The notes under the pieces are model-generated. The model saw nothing but the letters and a program-made list of their open reading frames with translations. It was not told where the DNA came from and did no database searches. From Atrina japonica (Eukaryota > Mollusca > Bivalvia > Pterioida > Pinnidae): a DNA stretch of 64,000 nucleotides. The first letter of the stretch is position 1. The number at the start of each line of letters is the position of its first letter. The stretch covers positions 1,241,501-1,305,500 of the forward strand of contig BROG01000127.1 in NCBI GenBank assembly GCA_030159075.1, written 5' to 3'. Shown piece after piece: positions 44,995 through 64,000 of this stretch. A program made the position numbers and the translations under genes.

Positions 44995-45180
44995 TCCTTC
45001 TTACAGTGGTTACTCTTAGACGGATTTTGGCTTTACGTTTAGGTTTAATATTTGGCCATGCTTGATACCACTTTCTCTTTAGAAAATCTATTTAAAACTG
45101 GAGCTCAACTGATGAAGTTTAATTCACGAAAACGATCGTCTTGAGCATTATAACTTTGGTATTATGTTTATAATATTTAT
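44995..45180 (+). repeat. Local dispersed repeat family, copy 4
   Basis: TTACAGTGGTTACTCTTAGA, ACCACTTTCTCTTTAGAAAA and CTCAACTGATGAAGT run in the same order as at 52155-52325. Confidence 0.75.
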
Positions 45181-45207
45181 AAACAGTTTTATATAGAACC
45201 TGTTTTT

Positions 45208-45340
45208 TATTGTGTTGTACGCCAAGACCAACAGTTTTTAGCCATATGGTGGCGGTCATGCCATTTTTAATGATAAATTACAGAATTCGAGTACAATATA
45301 CCCGGAAAAGACACCATCGACCTTCATACACCCATAGAAA
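45208..45340 (-). mobile_element. SINE, decayed copy
   Basis: TTGTACGCCAAGACCAACAG, CATATGGTGGCGGTCATGCC and AAGACACCATCGACCTTCAT parallel the 48.9 and 50.2 kb copies. Confidence 0.5.
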
Positions 45341-46300
45341 TATACATTGTTTACCACGGTCCTTTATATATCCCAAGGAGGAAATAGAATGCATTCTCAA
45401 AGTAAGGGGAATTCATATAGGCCTATGTTACGATTACAGTTACGCTTTCCCGCTGCCCTGCCACCTGAGTCGCGTCAGATATATAGATATAAATATGACA
45501 TGAATATGAACCGAATTTTTCGAGTGGTATGATTTATTAATATTTCTGTCTACATTTCAGTTGCTAGACATCAGTTTCGAGACATACCAGGTGAAGTTTT
45601 TTTTTACTGAGTGTAGTCTGTTTATCTTAATCATTGGTTATGGCTGTATATGCGATAGACAAACGATCTGATACCAGAGGTCATCAGACGGCGATTTCCC
45701 ACATTTTTAAATGGTATTTCATAATACCATATCAGCCGATTCAATATCCAGTAACTAGGCCAAATTTAAATGATAAAAGCATATCCGGTACCTTGTTTTG
45801 AAACAAACAACATATTTCCATATTGTAGGATTATTTGTTCTGTAAGCGGAAATATTATGGGAAGTACCCTGCTTATCCAGCTACGTGAATGTCACGGGTA
45901 ACTGAGTACGAAACAATTTTAGCATATTTGTGCTAATTTTGAACGTGAACAAACTCGCTAAAGAATAAATTAATTTTGATGTTCATCTTAAGGGACTCGA
46001 ATATGTTATTTGAGGTTACATATTGGCAAAAACTACATGTATTTGATTTTTAAATTATTGTATCACAAATATCGATATAAAATGTTTTTGAGCATGATTT
46101 CAAGTGTTTGCCTTGACACATATTTTGTTAACGATCTGGCATCAATGCGCTTGCATTTATTAGATGTAAGATGATGCTTGAAGTTTTAGCCTTAACTACA
46201 CTTAATTCACTGAATACAAACTGCTTTTGGGGAAATGAAAAATCGATTTATTATATATATATATACAATAGGATTTATAATGTTGTTGGTTTCAGTGCTT

Positions 46301-48769
<2,469 letters not shown>

Positions 48770-48781
48770 GTAGTAGTAGTA

Positions 48782-48818
<37 letters not shown>

Positions 48819-48865
48819 CGATGACGATGATGATGATGATGACGATGACGATAATGATGAATATT
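48770..48865 (+). repeat. Trinucleotide repeat cluster
   Basis: (TAG)n, then (TAA)n, then interrupted (GAT/GAC)n. Confidence 0.9.
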
Positions 48866-48870
48866 TGATT

Positions 48871-49014
48871 TGATTTTTTTGTTTTACGCCATACTCAACA
48901 ATTTTTCAGTCATATGATGGCGTCCAGTTTTTATTGGTGGAGGAGAAACCCCGGTTACCCAGGTAAAGACCACCGACCTTCCGCAAGAAAACTGGCAAAC
49001 TTTCCCACATAATG
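48871..49014 (-). mobile_element. SINE tail, head missing
   Basis: TTTTGTTTTACGCCATACTC, GGCGTCCAGTTTTTATTGGT and GACCACCGACCTTCCGCAAG; stops at TTCCCACATAATG, as does the 50.2 kb copy. Confidence 0.7.
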
Positions 49015-49954
49015 ATGAATAAATAAATAAATAAATAATGATGAAGACCCTTTTCACGATCTCTTATGCCCTGTAACATTGCATGTCAATGTGATAAATA
49101 GACCTACAAAACGACTGTCATCACAGTGATTGTTTGTTTCTGTATATCTTTTCGCTGGGATCTGTATCATTTCGTCGTCCAAAGTTCCAGACAGTAGTTA
49201 TCATGGAAAGGTCTGAATTGTCTAACCAAATTCTTGGCCATATTAACACATGATGGAATGTATCCAACACATTGTTAGAAAGGATACCAGAACTACATTC
49301 ACTATAAAATGTAATCGAGGAAAGAGATCACTCAAACAAAATGAGACAAATAGTTAATCTTCAAATGAACTGTTTCAAAAACCAATTATTTCTGTATAGA
49401 TCAAATGTTATTTGAAATCCCTAAAATTGAATATCGCTAACAAATCATTCTTCACCTTATATAAGAGTTATATTATTTAATCATAAAATCGCTTAAATTA
49501 TATACCATATTTTTAAGCCAAAACGCTAAATTTGCGTCCCGCAAAATGTTCACTTATACGTATTTGAATGAACTATCTAAACTATTTTCCTATGTTACAC
49601 AAGAGTTTTTGTCGTACCAGCTCACTTTTTATTTTTGCGGTTGCTCGAAGAAACAGATCAGAGTCTCCAAGTTTTATTCTCTTCTTAATCAGAGGAGTAT
49701 TAGTAACAACAAAAATCTTATGACCTTTACCAAGTTTGCTGCATTTGCATGGAAGATACAAACGCATTGTGTTTCCTTTTGCCCAGTGGTCTAAAGGATT
49801 GAAAATGTTCTGTTTTGTGGTCACTTTGAATATCAGTTTTGACGGTAGCTTCACTCTGCCTTCCACGGTACACATCATAGCTGAAGATAGAAATGTAGCG
49901 TATGGTCAATATTGTAGATGTTGGTAGTGTTGTACAAGACGTAAACATTGAAAT

Positions 49955-50115
49955 ATATTGTATCGTATTTTTGATATAAAAACACAAATTTCAAATTTTG
50001 GTGAACATTGGTGAACATACAGTCCTCTGGAAAATTCAGAACTTTGATCAGATGCCTTGGAGGAGTAAGCATTCCATGTCGACCGGTCATACACACTGCA
50101 AGTCTACAGTCAAAT
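49955..50115 (+). repeat. Dispersed repeat with GTCGACCGGTCA core, copy 2
   Basis: GGAGGAGTAAGCATTCCATG, GTCGACCGGTCATAC and TCTACAGTCAAAT match 59125-59290. Confidence 0.7.
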
Positions 50116-50133
50116 GATACATTACACGATTTC

Positions 50134-50283
50134 ATTTGATTTGATTTTTTGTTTAACGCCATACTCAACAATCTTTCAGTCATATGATGGCGTCCAGTTT
50201 TTATTGGTGGGGGAGAAACCCCGGTTACCCGGGTAAAGACCACCGACCTTCCGCAAGTAAACTGGCAAACTTTCCCACATAAT
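50134..50283 (-). mobile_element. SINE tail, head missing
   Basis: Nearly identical to 48871-49014 including the truncation point after TTTCCCACATAAT. Confidence 0.75.
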
Positions 50284-50540
50284 TCGAAAGACCATATATA
50301 TTACACGAGAAACTCGTAGAATATAATACATCTACAATATACGGGGAATAAGTCATCGCTTTATAACTACACTTCCCGCTACTGAAATTTTCGTGATGGT
50401 TAAATACACTCTAATATGACTTATTATAAGAGTTTACAATCAATCTAAAATTACATTATAAGTATATGATTGGTTGATGGGGATCGCGTCTTAGAGTCTT
50501 TCTCAGTACCAGAAATCATTTTCATAAATGTATTTTCATT

Positions 50541-50702
50541 TCTACAATTTGGCTACAGTATTCTCATGTTTTCATTTGTAAAGTATGCCTTCAGTATTTT
50601 CATGTTTTCATTTGTAAAGTATGCCTTCAGTATTTTCATGTTTTCATTTCTACGGTATGCTACAGTATTTTCATGTTTTCATTTCTACGGTATGCCTACA
50701 GT
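50541..50702 (+). repeat. 36-bp tandem repeat, 4 copies
   Basis: CAGTATTTTCATGTTTTCAT then a short variable part (TTGTAAAGTATGC or TTCTACGGTATGC). Confidence 0.9.
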
Positions 50703-51171
50703 TTTCTTCTATACGTAGACAGAGTTTATAAACACAAACCTTTATACAAATATTCGCTAGATATTTGAATTAGCGAACATGTCCTTAAAGAATTTACGGA
50801 TACAAAATTATGACTTACTTCAATCAATATGTTTAAAATTTAATATTTTACCTTCTTTCTGACATATATTTATTTCTCCCTGATACATTTTCTTTAGAAA
50901 ATCTTCTTCTGTCCACCGACAAAATTTGCATATACCATATTCTTCTACTGAAACACTCCTATAAATATACGATACATATATTGGCAAAATAGAAATACAA
51001 AGAAATTTTTTTTATACAATCAATGTATTTCCCTCTTAGATTGGAGGTTTATTGCAAATTTTGTAAGTTTGTAAGGAATTATATATTACGTACCAAGTAG
51101 TACACAGAGGTAACTGAGTATATAAATGTTGTAAAAATTGCAAATTCAAATGTAAACTCCCTCCCTCTCTA

Positions 51172-51782
<611 letters not shown>

Positions 51783-51833
51783 ATTATGGTTTTGACGTTT
51801 AAGTGATTGTTGCAGTTTAACGTGTAAGCTTTA

Positions 51834-57319
<5,486 letters not shown>

Positions 57320-57884
57320 TGTAGTGATTTGAGAAATGAATGTTATAATACCGTTTATCTTATATTTTATCTATATTTACAAACCGTGAAATCCTAAACT
57401 TTACGGATTTTCCTAGTTTAGCTATATTTTGTACACATGGAATAGCCGGGCCAGCCTTATTGCACAGTTAGGACAATTAACAGTTAGCACTTGACCTTAT
57501 TGGATATGTAATCATGAAATACTTTTGTTCTAACAGAAAATATAAAATTTCCGCAATGTACTATTTCCGTATTGGTAGTAATAAGAACATGGAATAACCA
57601 CAAGTATTAAAACTTGTCGATTGTAAGAATGGCATGGATCAATATACTTATCATATACAATTCTTTTCTTCTACAGAAATATCCCTTTTCCGTTTTCCGG
57701 ATCTTACAAGTTATACAACACTCAATCCGCCGATGGAATGCAGGAATGTGCAAGCTAATGGTCAATAGCCATTCATTCATATGCAAGAAGATACATAAAA
57801 CAAATTCCAGTCAAAACTTACTCCCAAATAACACCTGATCCCACCTCTTTATTTCCTCCAAGGTTCGCGTTTGTCTATTGTATT

Positions 57885-58037
57885 ATCATGTTCTCACTTT
57901 TTGATTTACCAGAGGTTTTACCAATCAGTGAGAACATGATCGTGTTTTCACTTTTTGATTTACCAGGGGTTTTACCAAAGAGTGAGAACATGATCATGGT
58001 ATCACGTTTTGGTAAATCAAAACGTGAGAACATGATA
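57885..58037. repeat. Palindromic tandem repeat built on GTGAGAACATGAT
   Basis: ATCATGTTCTCACT and its exact reverse complement AGTGAGAACATGAT bracket TTTTTGATTTACCAG..GGTTTTACCAA. The GAGAACATGAT arm occurs three times forward and once reversed, and GGTAAATCAAAACGTGAG near the end is the reverse of an inner block. It lies about 570 bp upstream of the galaxin-like start codon. Confidence 0.8.
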
Positions 58038-61000
58038 GTATGTTGTTTTAGCATATTGCCTGACAGATTTCGCTTCTTTAAACGTTTTGGTGGAATTGGG
58101 GCATATTGCGTTTCTGTGCCGTTACAATGGCCGTTATAAAGAAAAATAGGACCCTTCTGTGTCATAAAATGTTTGGTTCAGAATAGAACTTAGTTATATA
58201 TCACACAGGGCAGATTTATAAACTTTAGTTTGTACTGATTGAACTGGAAATTGATGAAAAAACCGTGTTTTCAATAGCAAAATATTATGACTCCACAATT
58301 TTCATGAAGTCGAAAGTAAAATTAGCAAATTATTGAATTTAAACGCTATTTTTACATCCTCATGACACCACTTGTTTATCATCTTCATATAATTTCCGCA
58401 TTTTGGGGTTTTGACGTTTTTAATTTTCTCGAGAAACAATGTTTTCAAATGATGGCTCTAAAAGTGATCAGAAAAGAAAAAGATTTTTTAGAATAAAAAA
58501 TTATTTTATTAATGCTGAAAATATTTTGCAACTTGTAATTCACGTTTTTTTTCAACTTCTGGACCATTCACACAACTTGGTCACTACTAGCCTATCTATT
58601 TTGAAAGGTAAGCGCTCATAATTGAATATTTAATCAAAATAGTTTTTGATATTTCTAAAATTTTCTTAAAAAAACAATGTTTTTCATCATTTTTTACAAT
58701 TATCCGCCATAAATATATAAAGATGATAGTTGCAGAATAAATCCTGTGTGTTTTACTGTGAAACGTTGAACAGTTAGTTGACCTTGAGTACAGAGTGGGT
58801 TTGAGAGACTTTTGGCCATGTGGTTTTTATATTGTTACTAAATATACGTCTGATGAAAACCTATGAGTTTGTAGACCTATGTGTGTACATTGTATTTGGA
58901 GTGCTAAATGTAAGAAATAGAGCATTAGGGAACTCCATAGAACATTATATATTTGATAGATATTTGGTAAAATTCTGAGTCTATGGCATGGTTATTATAA
59001 GATTCAAATCATATAGTAATTTACTGGAATATCCCGAGTACCATGAAATATATAAAACAATTCTATACTTTGATTCCATACATTTAGGAAAACAACTGCT
59101 AATTTGACTGAACACAAAAAAAATCTCAGATACCAAAGTAAAAATCTATAGGAGGATCAGGACATCGGCATAAATCTTGTAAAAAAAAAACAAACAAGGA
59201 CCTCTGGAAATCAAGAGATGGGAGCAGGTGTCATGGAGGAGTAAGCATCCCCTGTCGACCGGTCACACCTGCCGGGCGTCCACAGTCAAATCAAAATGAA
59301 ATACGTAAGGAACGAATCCTCGTCAAAATTGGTACAGACATCTCAACAACCTCCATCGAACAGGCAACTCTACATTTCACTCAGTGAAAGAGAGTGATCG
59401 CAAAAAGACGATTACATGTTTAATCATTCCTTTGAGATGACATTTATTTAAAATTCATATTTCAATACCCTTGGCGAAGTTTTCTCCGTTTCTTCATTTT
59501 ATCATTGTTATTCTCTCTTTTTCTTCCACCAGAATTTCGTTCGACTAATATATCGAATACGGCTGTCAGACCCTGATAAAATTTTTATGGGAGAATCAAC
59601 AAGCGTGTGACAGTGTGTCCTTTCAACACATTTTTTTCTGATTAGCCAACTAGTATGTCCGCCTCCTATCTATCAAAATTGCCTGGAAACATTTCTTAAT
59701 AATAGTCTGCCGGATACCAGAGAAGTTTTACAGGAGTAATAATGGGTGAGTGTAGATGTACCTTTACGGCACATTTCCCGATTTGCTAGTCGATGCGGCC
59801 ACCAAGCAGACTGATTGGATGAAATATGTCTGACATGTTGCTCAATATTGTTGTACCGGATCCTAATGGGTCATTAAAGGTGTATTAATTGGAAAGTGTT
59901 TATAAACTTCTGCTTCATTGCTTGAGGGGGGTCTTCCTGAAACGGTCTACGTTACAAATAGACCTTGTATAAGTTTGTTCACCTCAAAATAAGATAAAAA
60001 TCGGGACAATAATAAAATAAAACCGATATCGTGTAGTTAATTATAAAATATGGTTATTTATTTCCTGTTCAAATGTAATGCTACTGCTTCAAAGGAATAC
60101 ATATATCACTGTCAACATAGACTTTACATTGATCATGTGATCAGTGAGAGAAGGAACTAAAAACACAGATAGATCTCCATGCAGATTATCTATGGATGCT
60201 CAGATAATAGAAAACAATATGTAAAATGCTGTCTTCTGATTACGAAGTGTAGTTAAAGAAGTCGCATTCAAAATCTAGTAAATATTTTTTTCCATTTCTA
60301 TACATGATCTTGTACTTTATTTATGACACAATGATAAACCAGCCTCGTTTTAACAAATATCATTTTATTTAGTTCATAGTATACCAACGTCATAGTTTAT
60401 TTATGCCATAGAGTATAACACAGGCTGAAATTCAGCACATTAATTATTAATACAATCTAGCACCACTTTGAGAGGGGGTGTGGCGAAATTTCAGTCCAAG
60501 TTTGGAAAATCACAATTTTGTACACTCTTGTGCGACTGCATCCATCTTTGTTTTAAAAAATGGTTAAAAATAGTTATGGTACTTCCGGAATGGGCTTTTC
60601 CCATCCTACAGGATAAAATAACTTTCCCCCGTACATATTAATTCGCACGCAAATCGGTCTCATGTGAAAGAAAATTACCTTCCTTACAGCTAAATATACA
60701 TCATAAGATATATATGCTCTTTCATATGATCAAATAAGGCTCAAGATATAATTGCCCAACATACTATATTAATGTATCAAAATGCTCTCATTCGTATCAA
60801 GCTACAATACACTGAGAAAATGGCTTATTTCCGTCATGTTGGCATGCAGCGTACACCATCAATACAAACATTTTATATTTTTTAAAATGTAGAGCTAAAT
60901 AATCATTCAATTAATCCATCACTAATAGTATATCCCGCATTCTTTTTTAAATATAAAGATATAGAGTGCTATAAAGCCTGTATTCATTGCTAATGTAAAT

Positions 61001-61206
61001 AATTAATGCATCAATCCCGTAATACTTTGATGTACAGGAAATACATTTATGAATGATACACAATGATTTATAAGCATCCAGCATATATAGCATCTTACTA
61101 AATTAAAACATCACAGGACACTGATTTCTGCATACTTTAATGTTCATGGAAAACAAACACCGTGTTTTGGTGTCAAACTATTATTATTTGAAACAAATGG
61201 TATTCC
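58038..61206. other. Long stretch without a recognised gene
   Basis: AT-rich intergenic DNA. It holds one dispersed repeat (59125-59290). No exon with both a family match and splice sites is visible on either strand. Confidence 0.45.
59125..59290 (+). repeat. Dispersed repeat with GTCGACCGGTCA core, copy 3
   Basis: CTCAGATACCAAAGTAAAAA, CAAGGACCTCTGGAAATC, GGAGGAGTAAGCATCCCCTG and GTCGACCGGTCACACCTGCC. Confidence 0.7.
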
Positions 61207-64000
61207 GTTTAACTCAATACTGAAATATACAGAACAAAAATGGTGACCAGTATACTGAAATATACAGAACAAAAATGATAACCGCCATACTGAAATAAAC
61301 AGAACAAAAATGATAACCACTTATACTGAAATATACAGAACAAAAATGATAACCACTATGCTGAAATATACAGAACAAAAATGATAACCAATTATACTGA
61401 AATATACAGAACAAAAATGATAACCGCCATACTGAAATAAACAGAACAAAAATGATAACCACCATACTGAAATATACAAAACAAAACAATGATAACACTC
61501 ACGCTGAAATATACAGAACAAAAATGATAGCCAGTATACTGAAATATACAGAACAAAAATGATAAACGCCATACTGAAATATACAGAACAAAAATGATAA
61601 CCGACATACTGAAATATACAGAACAAAATTGATAACCGCAATACTGAAATAAACAGAACAAAATGATAACCACCATACTGAAATTAATATACAAAAAAGT
61701 GATAATAGTCACACTGAAATATAGAAAACAAAAATGATAACCACTTGACTGAAATTAATAGAACAATAAAGTGATAATCGAAAAACTGAAATATACAGAA
61801 CACAACAATAATAACAGTCACACTGAAATATACAGAGCAAAACAATGATGACCGCCATACTGAAATATACAGATAAAAAATGATGACCGCCATACTGAAA
61901 TAAATAGAACAAAAAAGTGATAAACGCCAAACTGAAATATACAGAACATAACAAAGAAATACTAAATTATAAAGAACAGAACAATGTTAACAACTATACT
62001 GAAATTTACAGAACAGAACAATGTTAACCGCAACACTAAATTTTTCAGAAGAGAACAATGTTTACCGCCATACTGAAATTTACAGAACAAAACATTGTTA
62101 ACTGCCATACTGAAATTTACAAAACAGAGCAATGTTAACCGCCATACTGAAATACACAGAACAAAAATGATAACCGTAATACTGAAATATACAGAACAAA
62201 AATGATAACCGCCATACTGAAATATACAGAACAAAACTGATAACCGCCATACTGAAATATACAGAACATAACATACAAAATAGAATTAAGAAATACTAAA
62301 TTATACAGAACAGAACAATGTTAACAACTATACTGAAATTTACAGAACAGAATAATGTTAATTGCCATACTAAATTATACAGAGCATAACAATGTTAACG
62401 ACTATACTGAAATTTACAGAACACAACAATGATAACCGCCATACTGAAATTTACAGGACAGGAGAATGTTAACAGTCATACTGAAATATATGGATCAGAA
62501 CAATGTTAAGCGTCATATTGACATATACGGATTAGAACAATGTTTACCGTCATACTGAAAAATATAGAACACAAAAATGTTTACCGCCACACTGAAATTT
62601 ACAGAACGGAACAATGATAATCGCTATACTTAAATACACAGAACAAAACGATAGCTGCCATACTGAAATATTCAGATCAAAGCAATGATAACTGCCATGC
62701 TCAAATACACAAAGCAAAACCATGATAACTACTTTACTGAAATATACAGAATACAACAATGATAATCGTGAAATACACTGACCAAAAAAGGTAGCTGCCA
62801 TACTGAAATATACAGAACAAAATGAGTGATAACCGCCACACTTAAATACACAGATAAAAATGATGACCACCATACTGAAATATACAGATAAAAATGATGA
62901 CCACCATACTGAAATATACAGCAACAAAACAATGATAACCGCCATACTGAAATATACAGATAAAAATGATGACCACCACACTTAAATACACAGATAAAAA
63001 TGATGACCACCATACTGAAATATACAGATAAAAAATATAAGCACCATGCTGAACTATACAGCAACAAAACAATGATAACCGCCATACTGAAATATACAAT
63101 AACGATGATAACGTCATACTGAAATATACAGCAATATAACGATGATAACGCCATACTGAGACATACAACAACATATCCATTATCACCGTCATACTGAAAT
63201 ATACCGTAATATAACCATGATAACCGTCATACTGAAATATACAACAACATAACCATGATAACCGCCATACTGAAATATACAACAACATAACCATGATAAC
63301 GCCATACTGAAATATACAACAACATAACCATTATAACCGTCATACTGAAAATATACAGCAATGTAACCATGATAATGCCATACTGAAATATACAACAACA
63401 TAACCATGATAACGCCATACTGAAATATACAACATCATAGCCATTATAACCGTCATACTGAAAATATACAGCAATGTAACCATGATAATGCCATACTGAA
63501 ATATACAACAACATAACCATTATAACCGTCATACTGAAATATACCGTAATATAACCATGATAACCGTCATACTGAAATATACCGTAATATAACCATGATA
63601 ACCGTCATACTGAAATATACAACAACATAACCATGATAACGCCATACTGAAATATACAACAACATAGCCATGATAACGCCATACTGAAATATACAACAAC
63701 ATAACCATGATAACCGTCATACTGAAATATACAGCAATGTAACCATGATAACTGTCATACTGAAATATACAACAACATAACCATGATAACCGTCATGCTG
63801 AAATATACCGTAATATAACCATGATAACCGTCATACTGAAATATACAACAACATAACCATGATAACCGTCATACTGAAATATACAACAACATAACCATGA
63901 TAACGCCATACTGAAATATACAACAACATAACCATTATAACCGTCATACTGAAAATATACAGCAATGTAACCATGATAATGCCATACTGAAATATACAAC
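61207..64000 (+). repeat. Long 35-38-bp satellite-like array running off the right edge
   Basis: The unit CATACTGAAATATACAGAAC then AAAAATGATAACCGC (35 bp) dominates the first half. After about 63.1 kb it becomes CATACTGAAATATACAACAA then CATAACCATGATAACCGT (38 bp) and shorter variants. About 75 units are in view and no flank is reached. The long open frames on the minus strand (repeating VYFSMAVIIF) are by-products of the repeat. Confidence 0.95.

Noticed and set aside
57358..57364. TATAAGA on the minus strand as a TATA box for the galaxin-like gene
   Set aside because: It is only about 40 bp before the start codon, which would leave a 5' UTR of a few bases, and similar AT-rich words are frequent here.
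61214..63999. Many overlapping minus-strand open frames of 60-150 codons encoding hydrophobic repeats (VYFSMAVIIF)
   Set aside because: They follow the tandem DNA repeat in several frames at once and start or stop wherever the unit length changes; no splice sites or start context.

Overview
The window looks like nuclear DNA of a mollusc, most likely a bivalve. It is AT-rich, its genes are split by introns with GT..AG borders, and it is crowded with short interspersed repeats, terminal-inverted-repeat (TIR) elements, minisatellites and long (AT)n/(GT)n runs. The species call is an inference from repeat style plus a galaxin-like secreted protein; no sequence search was possible. Exon joins below rest on reading frame, splice sites and protein-family pattern.

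Three genes can be supported. (1) Minus strand, 4511-5246: the first coding exon of a very acidic, probably nuclear protein whose remaining exons lie beyond the left edge or are not recognisable. (2) Plus strand, 17205-32717: a complete ten-exon gene for a mitochondrial transcription factor B2 (TFB2M)-like protein of 441 residues, with a mitochondrial presequence, the E-N-N-P-G-P-G SAM-binding motif, and phases that match at every junction. (3) Minus strand, 51834-57319: a complete six-exon gene for a 375-residue secreted protein built of di-cysteine (galaxin-type) repeats, with every intron in phase 1. A possible signal-peptide exon lies at 41935-42124 (minus, weak).

The rest is mostly repeats. 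1-4.3 kb holds a 43-bp minisatellite and a TIR element with TTGCCCG subterminal repeats. 5.3-10.4 kb holds interspersed repeats and one arm of a large inverted duplication whose other arm sits in TFB2M intron 8. 15.7-16.9 kb is a 38-bp minisatellite with a six-unit higher-order period just upstream of TFB2M. The TFB2M introns hold MITEs, SINEs and two more minisatellites. 33.3-34.74 kb is a broken Penelope-like retroelement (reverse transcriptase plus GIY-YIG endonuclease). 35.5-36.3 kb is a 40-bp minisatellite. 38.3-45.3 kb is a mosaic of interspersed repeats. 46-56 kb is rich in dinucleotide microsatellites that fill the introns and flanks of the galaxin-like gene. 61.2 kb to the right edge is one continuous 35-38-bp satellite-like array that leaves the window.

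The two complete genes are functionally unrelated: one serves mitochondrial gene expression, the other is secreted, perhaps into extracellular matrix or shell. I see no operon-like or defence-like system. The most informative findings are the two gene models, the several transposon families (with TA or TTAA target preference) present in multiple copies, and the empty-site comparison that dates a SINE insertion relative to a duplication.
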